Notes under the pieces: generated by a model
Database searches by the model: none
Seen by the model: only the letters and a program-made list of their open reading frames with translations
Told to the model about the DNA's origin: nothing
In this document: positions 1 to 10,958 of the stretch, in pieces
How the letters are laid out: each line of letters starts with the position of its first letter
Position numbering within the stretch: position 1 is the first letter of the stretch
DNA from: Linanthus parryae
Taxonomy: Eukaryota > Streptophyta > Magnoliopsida > Ericales > Polemoniaceae
Reading direction: 5' to 3'
NCBI GenBank assembly: GCA_023055425.1
Contig: JALGPY010000001.1
Location: 135,805,368 to 135,869,367 of the forward strand
DNA: 64,000 nt
Position numbers and translations under genes: made by a program

Positions 1-296
1 GACAATTTTCCCAAGAATGTTTTCAAGGTAATTTGGTTGTGAGGTGGCGTCATGCTGGTGATGGCTGACACTTTCGCAGGGTCAGGCTCGATCCCTTGGC
101 GATGGACTACGCATCCCAAAAACTTCCCCGAGGTCACGCCGAATGCGCATTTCATGGGGTTCATTTTCAGTTGAAAGCTCCTGCATCTGTTGAACACCTT
201 TCGCGGGTCTGCAAGGTGATCTGCTTCATGCTTAGATTTGACTACCAGGTCATCCACATAGAATTCCACTTCTTTGTGCATCATGTCGGGAATAGA
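1..296 (-). pseudogene. Gypsy reverse transcriptase, downstream part in a shifted frame
   Basis: The minus strand continues the RT homology of the neighbouring segment, but in another frame. The catalytic YVDD box is visible (minus codons at about 258-247), followed by the usual RT thumb phrases (FQLKMNPMKCAFGV and a following GKFLGC). The frame change lies at about 290-300, next to a run of T/C, so a single-base indel separates this part from the upstream RT. This copy of pol is therefore inactive as written. The domain continues past the window edge. Confidence 0.75.
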
Positions 297-1084
297 GCCA
301 TCATGGCCCGCTGATAGGTTGCGTCTGCGTTCTTAAGACCGAATGGCATTACCGTGTAGTTGAATACCCCCACGGGAGTGATGAATGCAGTTTTCCTTGC
401 ATCTTCGGGATCCATCTTGATTTGATTGTACCCGCTGAAGCCGTCCATGAAACTGAACATGCGATGGCCTGCCGTTGAATCAATGAGCAAATCGATGTTA
501 GGCAGTGGGAAATCGTCCTTAGGGCAGAAGCGATTGAGATCTCGGAAGTCCACGCAGATGCGGAGCTGTCCGTTCTTCTTCACCACTGGCACGATGTTGG
601 CCAACCATGTGGGATGGTGATTTGGCTCTATGAACTTGGCGTCTAGGAGTTTGACAATTTCCTGCTTGATCTTCACGTTGAGCTCTGGCCTGAAGCTTCT
701 GGTGCTTTGCTTGACCGGTTTAGACCCTGGGATGATGTCTAAACGGTGCATGGTGATGCTCGTGTCCAGACCCGGCATCTCATCATATTCCCATGCGAAC
801 ACGTCCTTGTATTCAGTTAGGAGCTGCAGCAGTCCTTGTTCCTCTTCGCTTGTGAGGTCCGCACTCAGGAAGACTGGCCTTTTCTTTTCCTCGTTCGGGC
901 TGAGGAACACTTCCTTTAGCTCTTGCTTTTGTGGTCTTGGCCTGTCTTCCATGCATTCGGGCGCTTCTTTGAGTTTCTCATCTGGAGTGCCCTGTGTTGG
1001 CTCTTCTGTCAGCGCATCTTGCTCGATTTGATTGATTTGCCCAGGGACACCCCCATGCCCGTGTGAGGACGTCCCCGCGCACCT
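281..1084 (-). pseudogene. Gypsy reverse transcriptase, N-terminal part
   Basis: This frame is in phase with the gag-protease frame to its right but separated from it by one TGA (1087-1085). About 45 codons of linker follow, then RT: a KQEIVKLLDAKFIEP-like finger, LRICVDFRDLNRFCPKDDFP, and a FMDGFSGYNQI palm motif. This wording is characteristic of Tat-lineage gypsy RT. The frame closes at 281-283 because of an indel, just before YVDD. Whether the TGA is decay or a programmed readthrough or splicing point cannot be told from one copy. Confidence 0.8.
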
Positions 1085-3697
1085 TCATATGCGATAGCAT
1101 TTCTTCCCGTTGGCGTAGAAGCTCTCTATCTCCTTACCCTCGGGGTCATGCTTTGCGATCCTCTTCAGAGTGTACACATTCTTCCGATGATATGCGATGC
1201 GCGGCGCCTCTTCGTGTGTAGGCGGCTTTTCCTTGGCATCTCCCCTTGTCACCATCACGCCCGCAGGTGACTGGTCCTTGATGTCCTCCCAGAGAGGTAA
1301 AGGAGTAGGGTTGAATGGTCCGGGTGTTTGCTCGTCCGCCATCTCGGTGAACCACACCGCCTCGCTGAGATGTGCTTCGTCCAAGTTGAACGGGTTAGTT
1401 GAGGCCGGTATCTCGACAATCCTGTCGTTCCAGATAGCTTTCATCACCTGGTGAGCCGTCGAAGGGATTGCGTCAAAGCGATGAATCCAGGCCCGACCTA
1501 TGATCATGTGATATGTGGTGTTCGCGTCTATGACATAGAACTTCGCCGAGCACTTGATTTTACCGATCTGAACGCCCAGGCGGATCCATCCGATCGTCAT
1601 TCTAGAATCGCTTCTGAATCCCACCAGCGGGGATGGACGCTTGACTACCTTGTGCTCGGGGATCCCTGCTAGCTTCAGTGTGTGGAGTGGAACAACATTG
1701 ACCGCTGCTCCTCCATCGACGAATGCTCGCTTGAATTCGACGCCGTTGATGATGGCGGTCACGTACAGGGGCCTCTGGTGGCTCGCATCTGTCTTCTTGT
1801 CGCTGGCAGAAAAGGTCATAATCTTTTCTGTGAAACGGGACGCCCTGACGACTTTTCCGTTGGAGACCACGAGGTCCTCCTCGTAGTCCTCTGCTACCCT
1901 TAAGATTGCTTTTGTCATGTCCGTTCGACATTTTTCAGAGAAGTTCATCTCGTTGAAGAATTTGTCGAAGCCATGCGACCCTTTCATGCGGTCGGCACGC
2001 TCATCTTCCGTGTCCATGCTGTAGTCTTCATCTTCATGGACTTCAGCAATGATGGGCAGACCATCCTCTGCGACTTCTTCCAGGTCCACTATCGAGATCA
2101 TGGCGACCTCTTTGCCCTTTGAGCCCGAATCTGTATGGGCAGGCAGCGGGTTGCTGCGCGCATCCTTCCGGTGGTCGCTGACAATGAGTTCGCCGTTCTT
2201 CATCTTCTGATCGAACGCGAATCTGAGCTTCTTGCACTCAGCCGTGGGGTGCATGACCTTGCCGTGGTATTCGCACCACTTAGGGTCCCTCGTCATCTCC
2301 TTGGAGGGTGCTTTCTCGAGCGGTGGCAGGACGCCGTCCTTACGCCACTGTCTGCAGAGATCGCTCGCTTCCTCCACCGAGCATGGCAGAGGCGGTGCAT
2401 CGAAGTTTGCAACCTTTGCTGGCTTCTGGGGCGAAACTGTATTGACCTCAGCTTCGCGTCCCCGCTTGTAGCCAAATCTGCCGATCTTGTAGGTGGTGCC
2501 GCTCGCAGGTCGTTCTGGAGCGCTCTTCTTTCTCTGTCTCTCGACAATGGGCTCGATGTTCATCGTGCATTCGATGAGCTTTGAAAACGTAGGTGTTTGC
2601 AAATTGATCAGCATGCTTTTGTATTCATCTCGCATGCACTGCAGGCATATCTCTACGAGCCGGCTTTCGAGCATTGGATCCTTGCACTCCAAGGATTTCG
2701 CTCTGAATTTCTTGATGAAAGTGATTCCATCTTCCTCGCGTTTCTGATACATCCGCGAGAGATGGATCATCGTCACCTTTTCTTCCATCTGGAAGAACTT
2801 GGTATAGAACTTCTGGACCATGTCGTCCCAAGTTTTCACAGATCCGGCCTCCAATGTTCGGTACCATTTGTATGCTACATTCCCAAGAGTTTTTGGGAAT
2901 TCTCGCATCAGCAGTTTGGGATCGGCTCCGTATGGACCCATGACATCGATGAAACGCATGACATGCTCATGAGCGTTTCCATTGACGTCCTCGAACTTAT
3001 CCCATTTGGGAGCCTTGTACCCCGCCGGGTTTGGCATGAGATAGATCTCTCGTGGAATGGGTGGATCGTTGTCTAGCTTCGGGATGATGGTATCCGCGAA
3101 CGACTGATGAGCCAGGATGGAGTCCACGCGCTTCTGCAAAGACGTCATGCATTCTGGAATGCTTCCCTCGGTAGTTGGCGGAGGGGTTGCCGTAGGCGGC
3201 GGTGACACATATGCCGCCGGAGGATTGGGAGTGTATTGACTACCCGCGTTTCCCCAGATTGTCGCTGGTGGAGGCAGAGTGTACTGCAGAGCTGGGTTGG
3301 ACGCCAAAGCCGGGGCCTGAGAGGCGTGAGCAGCAGGGGGTAGCATTTGTGCCGTCGACCCTTGGACCGAAGGCAGCTGCGTGGCTGACGGTGGAGTTTG
3401 CAGATGAGGGTTGGGAGGCGTGGCCGACACTCCCAATCCTGGAGCGGTAGGGGTTCCTCCTCCCTGAGGGATAGCGGTGGCAGGTGGAGGATTTGGCGCA
3501 AGAGTGCCCAGAACGGCCAAGATCCGTTCTAACTGTGCGGATTGAGACTTGAGAGCTTTTGCCTGACTTTGGACAGTGGCGTCCAAAGACTCTAAAGTTG
3601 GTGCCTCGCCGAGAGTCGTCGGAGTACGGCGGGCCTCGTCTCCCGAGGGAGTTTCGGTGGAAGGCGATCGGTTGCTGACATCGTCCTCCTGAGACAT
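1085..3697 (-). CDS. Gypsy gag-protease polyprotein (870 aa)
   Basis: This long uninterrupted frame starts at an ATG 19 bases inside the primer-binding site. Residues 1 to about 190 are low-complexity (Pro, Gln, Ala, Thr). A retrotransposon gag domain follows, including a YKWYRTLEAGSVKTWDDM-type segment. A zinc-finger-like CEYHGKVMHPTAEC motif lies near the middle, and an aspartic protease near residue 640 has FVDGGAAVNVVP as its active-site segment. The frame ends in TGA with pol directly downstream in the same phase. The length and lack of stops suggest a fairly young copy of gag, despite the indel in RT. The product would form the virus-like particle and process the polyprotein. Confidence 0.85.
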   Translation of the reverse strand: MSQEDDVSNRSPSTETPSGDEARRTPTTLGEAPTLESLDATVQSQAKALKSQSAQLERILAVLGTLAPNPPPATAIPQGGGTPTAPGLGVSATPPNPHLQTPPSATQLPSVQGSTAQMLPPAAHASQAPALASNPALQYTLPPPATIWGNAGSQYTPNPPAAYVSPPPTATPPPTTEGSIPECMTSLQKRVDSILAHQSFADTIIPKLDNDPPIPREIYLMPNPAGYKAPKWDKFEDVNGNAHEHVMRFIDVMGPYGADPKLLMREFPKTLGNVAYKWYRTLEAGSVKTWDDMVQKFYTKFFQMEEKVTMIHLSRMYQKREEDGITFIKKFRAKSLECKDPMLESRLVEICLQCMRDEYKSMLINLQTPTFSKLIECTMNIEPIVERQRKKSAPERPASGTTYKIGRFGYKRGREAEVNTVSPQKPAKVANFDAPPLPCSVEEASDLCRQWRKDGVLPPLEKAPSKEMTRDPKWCEYHGKVMHPTAECKKLRFAFDQKMKNGELIVSDHRKDARSNPLPAHTDSGSKGKEVAMISIVDLEEVAEDGLPIIAEVHEDEDYSMDTEDERADRMKGSHGFDKFFNEMNFSEKCRTDMTKAILRVAEDYEEDLVVSNGKVVRASRFTEKIMTFSASDKKTDASHQRPLYVTAIINGVEFKRAFVDGGAAVNVVPLHTLKLAGIPEHKVVKRPSPLVGFRSDSRMTIGWIRLGVQIGKIKCSAKFYVIDANTTYHMIIGRAWIHRFDAIPSTAHQVMKAIWNDRIVEIPASTNPFNLDEAHLSEAVWFTEMADEQTPGPFNPTPLPLWEDIKDQSPAGVMVTRGDAKEKPPTHEEAPRIAYHRKNVYTLKRIAKHDPEGKEIESFYANGKKCYRI

Positions 3698-3715
3698 GGT
3701 TGCTTTTGCTGGTAA

Positions 3716-3735
3716 GTTTCACGTCGGGTTCACCA
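3716..3735 (-). other. Primer-binding site of the gypsy element
   Basis: Three bases inside the LTR end, the minus strand reads TGGTGAACCCGACGTGAAAC. It begins with TGG, the complement of a tRNA 3' CCA, and its complement looks like a tRNA 3' end. I did not assign the tRNA species. Confidence 0.7.
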
Positions 3736-3738
3736 AAA

Positions 3739-4364
3739 TGTGCACAAGAGATTCCGGCAGGGAGACCTCCGTGTACACCGTGCGTAGTGGATCAGGGATC
3801 GCACAGGAAGAATAGGGGTGTGTGTAGGGAGAGAGTAAGTCAGTAGCAATGTCTGAGAGAGAGACAGAGGTTTGGCAGAGCTTCCGCGTATGGCAGTGTG
3901 TCCCCCTTTGTATGGAAAGGTTAACGATATATATATACTGGAGAACGTGACCGTTGTAGTGTGGTTAATGCGCCCATTAATGGCGGCTTAATTAGCTTAA
4001 CCATAACGGCACGTCCGTCCGAGTATATAGGAACCGTTAGAGCACGTGGTGCGCAAGTACCGGAACCGTTACGAGGTTGACCGGGTTTGACCGGATTGAC
4101 CGGGTTTATGGAGCTCGTGCCATAAATCTCTCAAAACAGTTACTAAAGGTCGCGTGCGGGCTTGGCTCGTACGCGACAGGGCTTACTCTAGCCTCCAGAC
4201 CACTAAGTCCCTACAAGTCCCGTGCAGTGGTATGCGAGGGCTCTGTCTCGCAGCCCCCACATGGATCAGCTCGGCTGGTGATCCTGTGTGTGTGGAGCAC
4301 AATATGGTGTGCTGGATGGTTGCCACGTGGCCCAGATCTGTCATGTCAGAAAGCAGTATCTACA
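3739..4364 (-). repeat. 5' LTR of the gypsy element (626 bp)
   Basis: On the minus strand the LTR starts TGTAGATACTG (4364) and ends CTTGTGCACA (3739), with canonical TG...CA ends. A TATA-like run (ATATATATAT, about 3928-3940) lies well placed for an LTR promoter directed at gag. The left end abuts the primer-binding site, and the right end abuts copia gag sequence. The partner LTR is out of view, so insertion age cannot be estimated here. Confidence 0.8.
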
Positions 4365-5760
4365 CTAGTCAAGTCAAGCAGCCTAAATCAACATCCTTCT
4401 GAGGCAGTATGAGTTTTTCAAGATGAATTCTGATGAATTCATCAAGGACATGTTCAAAAGGTTCAGAGATATTTTGAATAACTTAGAGTCCTTGGGGACA
4501 TCATTCTCAAACGAAGAAAAAGTTAGAAAGATTCTAAGGAGTATAAAAAAAAAAGCCAAGTGGGGGCCAAATACCACTACAACTGTGGAAGCGCAAGACT
4601 TGAGCATCCTGGAGCTAGATGATCTGCAAGGCAAGCTGCTTACTCATGTGATTTCTATGAAGGAAGTGGATGGTGACATGAGTGACAACATCAAGAACCT
4701 GGCACTCAAGGCAAAAAGACAGTGAAAAATCTCAAGGCCTTGAACAAGAAGAAGAAGATGAGGAGGAGGAAGCCTTAGCCTTGATCTCCAAAGATTTTAC
4801 CTGAATTCTGAAAATGAAGAAAAACTTTGAAAACAAGGATTACAACAAGGAAAAATCCAAATCCTCAAGCAGCAAGGATCACCGAGGTAAGTCTTCTTCA
4901 CGTTCATATCAAAATTAATGCATTTTATTGAATGTGAAGATGCAGATCATCTGGTTAGAATTGCCCTCAAAAGAAGAGGAACTGGCATTTTCCCAAGAAA
5001 TAAAATGACAACAGGAAGAAGAAAGCAGTGGTTTCTTCATGGAACGATTCCGATTCATCAACTGATTCAGATTCAGATGAAGAACAAGACAATTTGGGCC
5101 TAATGGATGAGAATGAAGAAGAAAACAGCTTAGACAAGCATATTGAAGAGATGGTAAAAAATCTCCATGCTAGTCATTTTGATATTTTACCAGAAATCCT
5201 AAAAAATATGTTTTCAAATGAGAAAAGTTATAGAAATGAGATTGATTCTTAAAATGTGACAGTTCATGAGCAGGCAAAGGAAAATATAGATTTGGTTTTT
5301 CTTAATAAAACTCTTACAGCATCTCAGTCAAAAATTGATAGTGATCTCAAAGCCTTGGACATCATGTTCAAAGCTTTGAAGGCACAAGTCAAATAAGTTG
5401 TGGATCAAAATTCTCTTTTAGGTGATAAGTATGTTGATCTAAAACATCATTGAGATGATTTAGAACAACATAAAACTTCATTGACTGAGAAAATTTAAGA
5501 ATCAATGAATGTTTTATCAAGCTTTGCAGGCTCAGAAAACAACCTCAATCTCATTCTTGGAGGAAGTCTGCATTTTGTACACAAAAGTGGAATTGGATAA
5601 AATCCAAATTTTCAAAAAGAATAACCAAACCACTTTTGTGAAAACAGGAAACAGACACTCTCCACAATGTCATTATTGTGGAAAACTTGGTCATGTGAAG
5701 ATAACTTGCCCCTTTAGAAGGACAGAACCTCATGAGGAACACTTATCCTTATCAGCTTAA
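4365..5760 (+). pseudogene. Copia gag remnant with zinc knuckle
   Basis: The first readable part (frames change near 4385) gives the gag phrase LLRQYEFFKM and then a UBN2 segment (MFKRFRDILNNLESLG...EKVRKILRS). Several stops follow. A CCHC knuckle, CHYCGKLGHVKITC, lies at about 5668-5709. The protein would have packaged element RNA. It is broken by at least four frame changes. Confidence 0.8.
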
Positions 5761-5899
5761 GGGACAAGTGAGGCAGATTTGGGTTCCTAAAGGAATCAGA
5801 CCACCTAACATGGTTGATTCGGAATATGAATCCAAATTCTACACTTGGTCTAATAGCATGTTGATGCATTGATTGAATTTTGCAGGCTTTCACCAAAGC

Positions 5900-6240
5900 T
5901 AGGGATCGGAAGTGGATTTTGGACAGTGGTTGCTCCAGACATATGCGTGGAAATAAATCTTTATTCTCAAAACTTAAAGAGCAATCTTGAGGAACTATTA
6001 CACTTGGTGACAAAGCAAAATACAATATCATTGGCATAGGTAGTATTGGTAATGAATCTGCAAGCTCTATTTCAGATTTTTACGTTGTAAAATATTTGAA
6101 ATATAATCTGGTTAGTATTTCTCAATTATGTGATAATTAATAAGGTCATTTTTTACCAGGAGAAATGTGTGGCGGAAGATGAGAAATTTGGCAACTGCAT
6201 ACTCACTGCTCCTAGATCATACAATGTTTATGCTATGAGT
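5900..6240 (+). pseudogene. Copia aspartic protease remnant
   Basis: WILDSGCSRHMRG, the copia protease active site, is readable at about 5909-5950. It is followed by an LGDKAKYNIIGIG-like strand and a YNLVSISQLCDN segment. In-frame stops (for example after SLKEQS and after LCDN) break it. Confidence 0.75.
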
Positions 6241-6281
6241 ACAAACAAAGTTCAGGTGAAAGTCTGAAGTGTCTCAAAGCT

Positions 6282-7118
6282 TTGGAGGAAGATTCAAAGC
6301 TTTCGCATAGAAAACTTGGGAATATAAGCATGCACAAAATGAACAAGCTCATATCTAAGGATTTGGTAAGAGGATTACGAGCTATGAAATTCAAAGATGA
6401 TAAGATTTTCAAGGGATCTTCCCAAGGTAAACAAACAAGGAGTTCATTCAAGACGAAGAACTTGGTAAGTACTACTAGGCACTTAAAATTAATGCATATG
6501 TACTTGTGTGGTCCTATGAGGGTTCAAATACCCAAAGATAAGAGGTATATGGATGTTGTGATAGATGACTACTCTAGATTTACTTGGGTTATGTTTATTA
6601 GAGAAAAATATGAAGCATCATTTGAATTCTCAAAGCTTTTTAAAGGGATTCAGTCTTTGAAAAACTTTCATGTTGCATTTGTTAGAAGTGATCATGGCGG
6701 AGAGTTTGATCAGCTAGACTTTGGTTTATTTTATGCACAACATGGCATCTCACACAACTTTTCTGCACCTATAACTCCTCAGCAGAATGGAGTAGTTGAT
6801 AGAAAAAATAGGACACTTGAAGATATGTCTAGAACCATGCTTCTTGAAAGTCATTTGCCAAGATATCTCTGGGCAGAAGTTGTTAACACTGCCAACTATG
6901 TGCTAAATAGATGTTTGATTAGACCTATTTTGAAGAAAACTCCATATGAACTTTTCAAAGGGAGAAAGCCAAGTATGTCTTATTTTAAGCCTTTTGGTTG
7001 TATTTGGTATGTGCATAATAATGGTAAGGATAATCTTGGTAATTGTGATGCTAGAAGTGATGAAGGTGTGTTTCTTGGTTATTCTCAATCTAGCAAAGAA
7101 TATATAATTTTTCAATAA
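6282..7118 (+). pseudogene. Copia GAG-pre-integrase and integrase core
   Basis: This is the longest open piece of the element (278 codons). The pre-integrase phrase HRKLGNISMHKMNKL comes first. The integrase core follows, with the DDE residues recognisable in VVIDDYSRFTWV, VRSDHGGEFD and PQQNGVVDRKNRTLED (here D replaces the usual E before RKNRT, but the E of TLED remains). A SYFKPFGC segment and a DEGVFLGY segment close the domain. A frameshift at about 7118 separates it from the following NKRT stretch. The piece lacks the rest of pol and so is not functional. Confidence 0.85.
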
Positions 7119-7639
7119 GAGAACTAGAGTGGTAGAAGAAAGCATATATATGATTTTTGATGAAAAAGATGATGATTCCTTGAGTTAAAGTTTTTCAGAT
7201 CTCAATCTAAACAAGTATGAAGGAGATGATGACATTGAGAAAGAAAAGCAGCAAAACTAATTTGCATGAACAATTAGAATAATCCCAAAGCTTTGAACAT
7301 CCTCCTCACTCAAAATCTCAAAGCCTTGAGACTGGATTTTACAGAACACAAATTGCTCATGCTAGTGCAGCAAGTTCTCAAAGGATTTAAAAGATTAATG
7401 GAGAACCAGAACTCTGGACACCAAGGAAGCAATTAGCTCATCCAACAGACAATATTATCTCAGATCCAACCACTGGTACACAAACCAGAGGACAATTGAA
7501 GAACTTGTGTGCATTCAGTGCTTTTGTATCACTGATTGAACCTAAGAATGCAAAGACAGCATTACAAGATGCATATTGGATCATTACAATACAGAATAAG
7601 CTGAATGAATTTGAAAGGAACAAGGTTTGAAACCTGGTT

Positions 7640-8724
7640 CCTAGACCAAAAATTCAATCTGTTAATGGAACTAGATGGGTGTTCAGAAACAAACTTGTGA
7701 AAATGGTAAGGTGGTAAGGAAAAAAGCCACACTTGTGGCACATGGGTATAATCAAGAAGAAGATATAAATTGTGAGGAGACATTTGCTCCCATTGCCAGG
7801 TTAGAAGCTATCTGAATACTTCTTGCATTTACATATCATTAACATATAAAGCTTTATCAAATAGATGTCAAATGTGCTTTATTAAATGGATATTTACAAG
7901 AAGAAGTATATGTTGCTCAACCTCCTGATTTTGAAGATGACAATTTTCATGATCATGTTTACAAATTAGACAAAGCTCTCTATGGCCTCAAGCAAGCTCC
8001 AGGGGCTTGGTATGACAGACTTTCAAAGTATTTACTTGAAAATAAGTTGAAGAGAGGCTTAGTATCTTCTTTAAAACTCATGAAAAAGACATCTTAGTAG
8101 TGCATATTTACGTTGATGATATATTTTTTGGTGCTACTAATGATGCTCTATCAAAAGAGTTTTCAAGTCTAATATCCAGGGAATCTGAAATGAGCTTGAT
8201 GGGGGAGTTAAATTTCTTTCTTGGACTTCATGTACATCAAATGAAGAAAGGAATTTTTGTGCATCAAGGCAAATATACCAAGAACTTGCTCAATAAGTAC
8301 AATATATCTCAGTCCAATGTAGCTAAAACTCTCATGTGTTCTTCATTATCCTTAGATAAGGATACAAATGGTAAGAGTGTGAATCAAAAGGAATACAGAG
8401 GTATGATTGGTTCATTGTTATACTTAACTAGTAGACCATATATTATATTTAGTGTCTGTATCTGTGCAAGGTTTCAAGAAGATCCTAGGATGTCACTTAG
8501 TTGTTGTCAAGATGATCTTTAGATATCTGAATGGTACCAAAGGCTTTGGGATTTGGTATCCAAGAAGATATAACTCCTCAGGAGTCGTTATTCAGATGCA
8601 GGCTTTGCATGATACAAAGTTGTTGGAAGAGCACTTTAGGGTGTTGCTGATTCCTTGGCTTATCACCGATCAGATGGCATTCAAAGAAGCAGAATTCAGT
8701 AGCTCTATCAACTGCAGAAGCTGA
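7640..8724 (+). pseudogene. Copia reverse transcriptase remnant
   Basis: The RT is split over several frames. The segment with [20 protein letters not shown] lies near 7855-7915, [14 protein letters not shown] near 7981-8025, and the catalytic IYVDDIFFGAT at about 8106-8138. The next open piece (8100-8522) continues to the connection region. Stop codons at about 8095-8100 and frame changes near 8450 prevent translation as one protein. Confidence 0.85.
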
Positions 8725-9055
8725 ATACATTGCAGCTGGAGCTTGTTGCTCACAAGTTTTGTGGATTGCTCAATAACTAAGAGATCTTGGCTATGATTTT
8801 AGAAAACTTCATATCTATTTTGGCAATATAAGTGTCATTTAAATTACAAAGAACACTTTGCAACACTCCATAACTAAGAACATTGATGTAAGACACCATT
8901 TCTTAAGGGATCATGCTGAAAACGATGATGTGTCTCTATCTTTTATATCTACTGCTATGCCAGTTGCAGATATTTTCACTAATCCATTGCCAGATGAGAG
9001 GTTTGCATCTCTAAGGCTTGAATTGGGCATGCTAAACAAGGATGCTTTGGTTTAG
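8720..9055 (+). pseudogene. Copia RNase H remnant
   Basis: TAEAEYIAAGACC-like and NIDVRHHFLRDH phrases, then PVADIFTNPLPDERF, mark the C-terminal RNase H of copia polyproteins. The last open piece is 8858-9055, with stops before it. It marks the end of the coding part of the element. Confidence 0.8.
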
Positions 9056-9640
9056 GAAAATATTAGATCATATATGTGATGTGTGTAAGAAATCTCAAAT
9101 AATTGGAACCATGATTTCCTAGCCTTGGAAGCATGCTTCAAAGCTTTGAAGTTTTCTGTTAAGGTCTGCTGAATCACAAAGCTATGGACCTCTATTTCAA
9201 AGCTTTGGAGATTAACCTGCTTATCTTGTTCAATAATTGGATCAGTAAATATTTTGTGTTATCTTAATAGATAATTGCAGAATATTTAGATTGTTCAGAG
9301 ATTTATTCAAAATATCTGAAAATAATTCAAAATATCCTCTAAGATTTGATATTGCATGTACTTTCAAAAAGATTCATTTTTTAACTTAAGTTGTTCAGAA
9401 ATTTTCTACTTTTAAGCAACCACATCAGGGCTTTTTTATCTCCATATCAATCTCTATTTCTTCATCTCTATCTCTCAATCTCTCTCAATTCTCTCTATCT
9501 ATTCCAATTCTCAAAGGATGGGAGCTGGAGAAACGATATCACCAAGTTAAGGAACCAACAAAGAGGCTGTTTGGATTAGAAAACGAGAGGAAGAGGAAGG
9601 TCAGTACTCTAAAAAATATAGTCCAACCTATCCACATTTT
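9056..9640 (+). repeat. Probable 3' LTR region of the copia element
   Basis: This is non-coding sequence directly after the RNase H stop. It contains three more copies of the CAAAGCTTTG palindrome that recurs through the element, and a CT-rich tract (9440-9510) of the kind found in LTR R-U5 regions. No second LTR is in the window, so the ends are not defined. Confidence 0.4.
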
Positions 9641-9735
9641 TGAATTCCGGTTAAAACCCCAACATAACATGATGCTTTGTCTAATAAATTGTATGAATTG
9701 CATTGGGTTGTGTTGGACATTTTTAATGTGGATAA

Positions 9736-10050
9736 AAGACACTTTCAACCCTTTAGTCTGTCGAACTTCAAGTAACTTTCACTCTTTATGTGACTTTCAC
9801 TGTCTAAATTGTGACGTCGTTAGTTTAGGTTGGTGTCCGTCACTGAAAATAATTTTGAACACAATTAGCTCCCATATCATGCGAGAAGTATAGTACATGC
9901 TTGGGTAAACACTTCATTATGCATAATATAGTGGTAAATTTGTTCCAAATACTACTTTTAGTGGCAGAACCCAACTCCAGACCAACGGTATAACACTATT
10001 AGGGGTAAATATCATGAAATTCAACAGACTGAAGGGGTGAAAGTATAATT
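9736..10050. repeat. Imperfect inverted repeat, possible MITE
   Basis: The segment at about 9736-9782 (CTTTCAACCCTTTAGTCTGT...) is mirrored at about 9998-10045 (...ACAGACTGAAGGGGTGAAAG), about 215 bp apart. I found no clear target duplication, so the class is open. The surrounding 9640-10120 has no coding signal. Confidence 0.4.
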
Positions 10051-10131
10051 TCTCAAACTGAAGTGTCATTCAATCAAATTAGAGGCAATAGTCTCTACTC
10101 TTTTACCCTTTATGTGGGTCGATCTAATAAT

Positions 10132-10958
10132 CATAGTTAGTAAAATACGGGACGGAAATAAAACGTGATACGGTACGTACGTGTATTATACGATTTTAGG
10201 TTAAAAATACGTTAGTAAAAATTCGGCTTAAAAGTACGCGATTTGATTAATTCGAGTTTTCTGTACGTACGTGTATAGTTCGTATACTAGTTATTTATTC
10301 GGAATTAAAGATACCGGTGCATTTCTTAGTATTTTAGCATATATAACGAGTTCTTTGTGTCACACATAGCCATCTTTTTTATATTTTTATCAAATATTTT
10401 AAAATAATTTGTAAAGCATGTACTCAATTGTTTATCATTTCTCATATTTACACTATTTACTCATAACTAATTACTTATGTAAAATAATATCATACTATTA
10501 AAACTACTTCTGTAAACAAGAATTAGTACGCATTCCCTAATCTTAAACAAGTATTATTTTAAAACTTAATATTATAATACATATCAAGATGCATGTACAC
10601 ACACATATATATATAATTATTTTAACTTAAAATTTTCAAAGCTATATAATAATACTTGTAAATATTTATAACAATAAATATTTAAGATAGATAAATAGTA
10701 AGAAAATATTTAATAATAAATAATTACTATAGATTACACTATTTTGGATGATAATTTATTCACTGCAATATTATTTTCTACAAGCTTTATTCGGAAGTAT
10801 TATACGTTAAAACGTAAAATACGAGTATTAAACTTTTTTGCTCAAAAATTCGAGTATTTTTCATTAGGTCCAGCAATAGTACGAAAAACGGAAGTATTTT
10901 TCTTTTATACGTACGGACGGGTATTAAACGGAAAAATTCGGAGTATTTACTAACTAGG
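10132..10958. mobile_element. Non-autonomous hAT element (827 bp)
   Basis: The ends are CATAGTTAGTAAAATAC on the left and, read inward from the right, CCTAGTTAGTAAATAC. The element is flanked by a perfect 8-bp duplication CTAATAAT (10124-10131 and 10959-10966), the hAT target size. Both ends are rich in TACG/CGTA-containing words (for example CGGTACGTACGTG and TACGTACGGACGG), probably subterminal binding repeats. The middle is very AT-rich with no transposase, so it would need a transposase from elsewhere. Confidence 0.85.

Larger units (their letters stand above)
1..4364 (-). mobile_element. Ty3/gypsy retrotransposon, Tat lineage, partial (runs off left edge)
   Basis: On the minus strand, from right to left, lie a 5' LTR (4364-3739), a primer-binding site just inside it, a gag-protease frame (3697-1085) and the start of reverse transcriptase (about 1084-1). 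RNase H, integrase and the 3' LTR would lie left of the window. The gag zinc-finger spacing (CEYHG...HPTAEC), the protease segment and the phrase WIHRFDAIPSTAHQ are typical of Tat elements of plants. The right edge is fixed independently: copia gag homology starts at 4364-4365, exactly where the LTR ends with CA. The copia element is therefore the older host. A 5-bp target copy would be CTAGT (4365-4369); its partner is outside the window. Confidence 0.85.
4365..9600 (+). mobile_element. Decayed Ty1/copia retrotransposon, SIRE-like
   Basis: Plus-strand copia domains follow in the usual order: UBN2-type gag (from 4365), zinc knuckle (about 5668-5709), protease, pre-integrase, integrase, reverse transcriptase, RNase H (to 9055). 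Then comes a non-coding tail that probably is 3' LTR. Many stops and frameshifts show that it is old. The 5' end is missing because the gypsy element inserted into gag; the missing part should lie left of that element. Wording such as RCLIRPILKKTPYEL and NNGKDNLG resembles the SIRE/Maximus lineage. The 3' boundary is not resolved. Confidence 0.85.
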
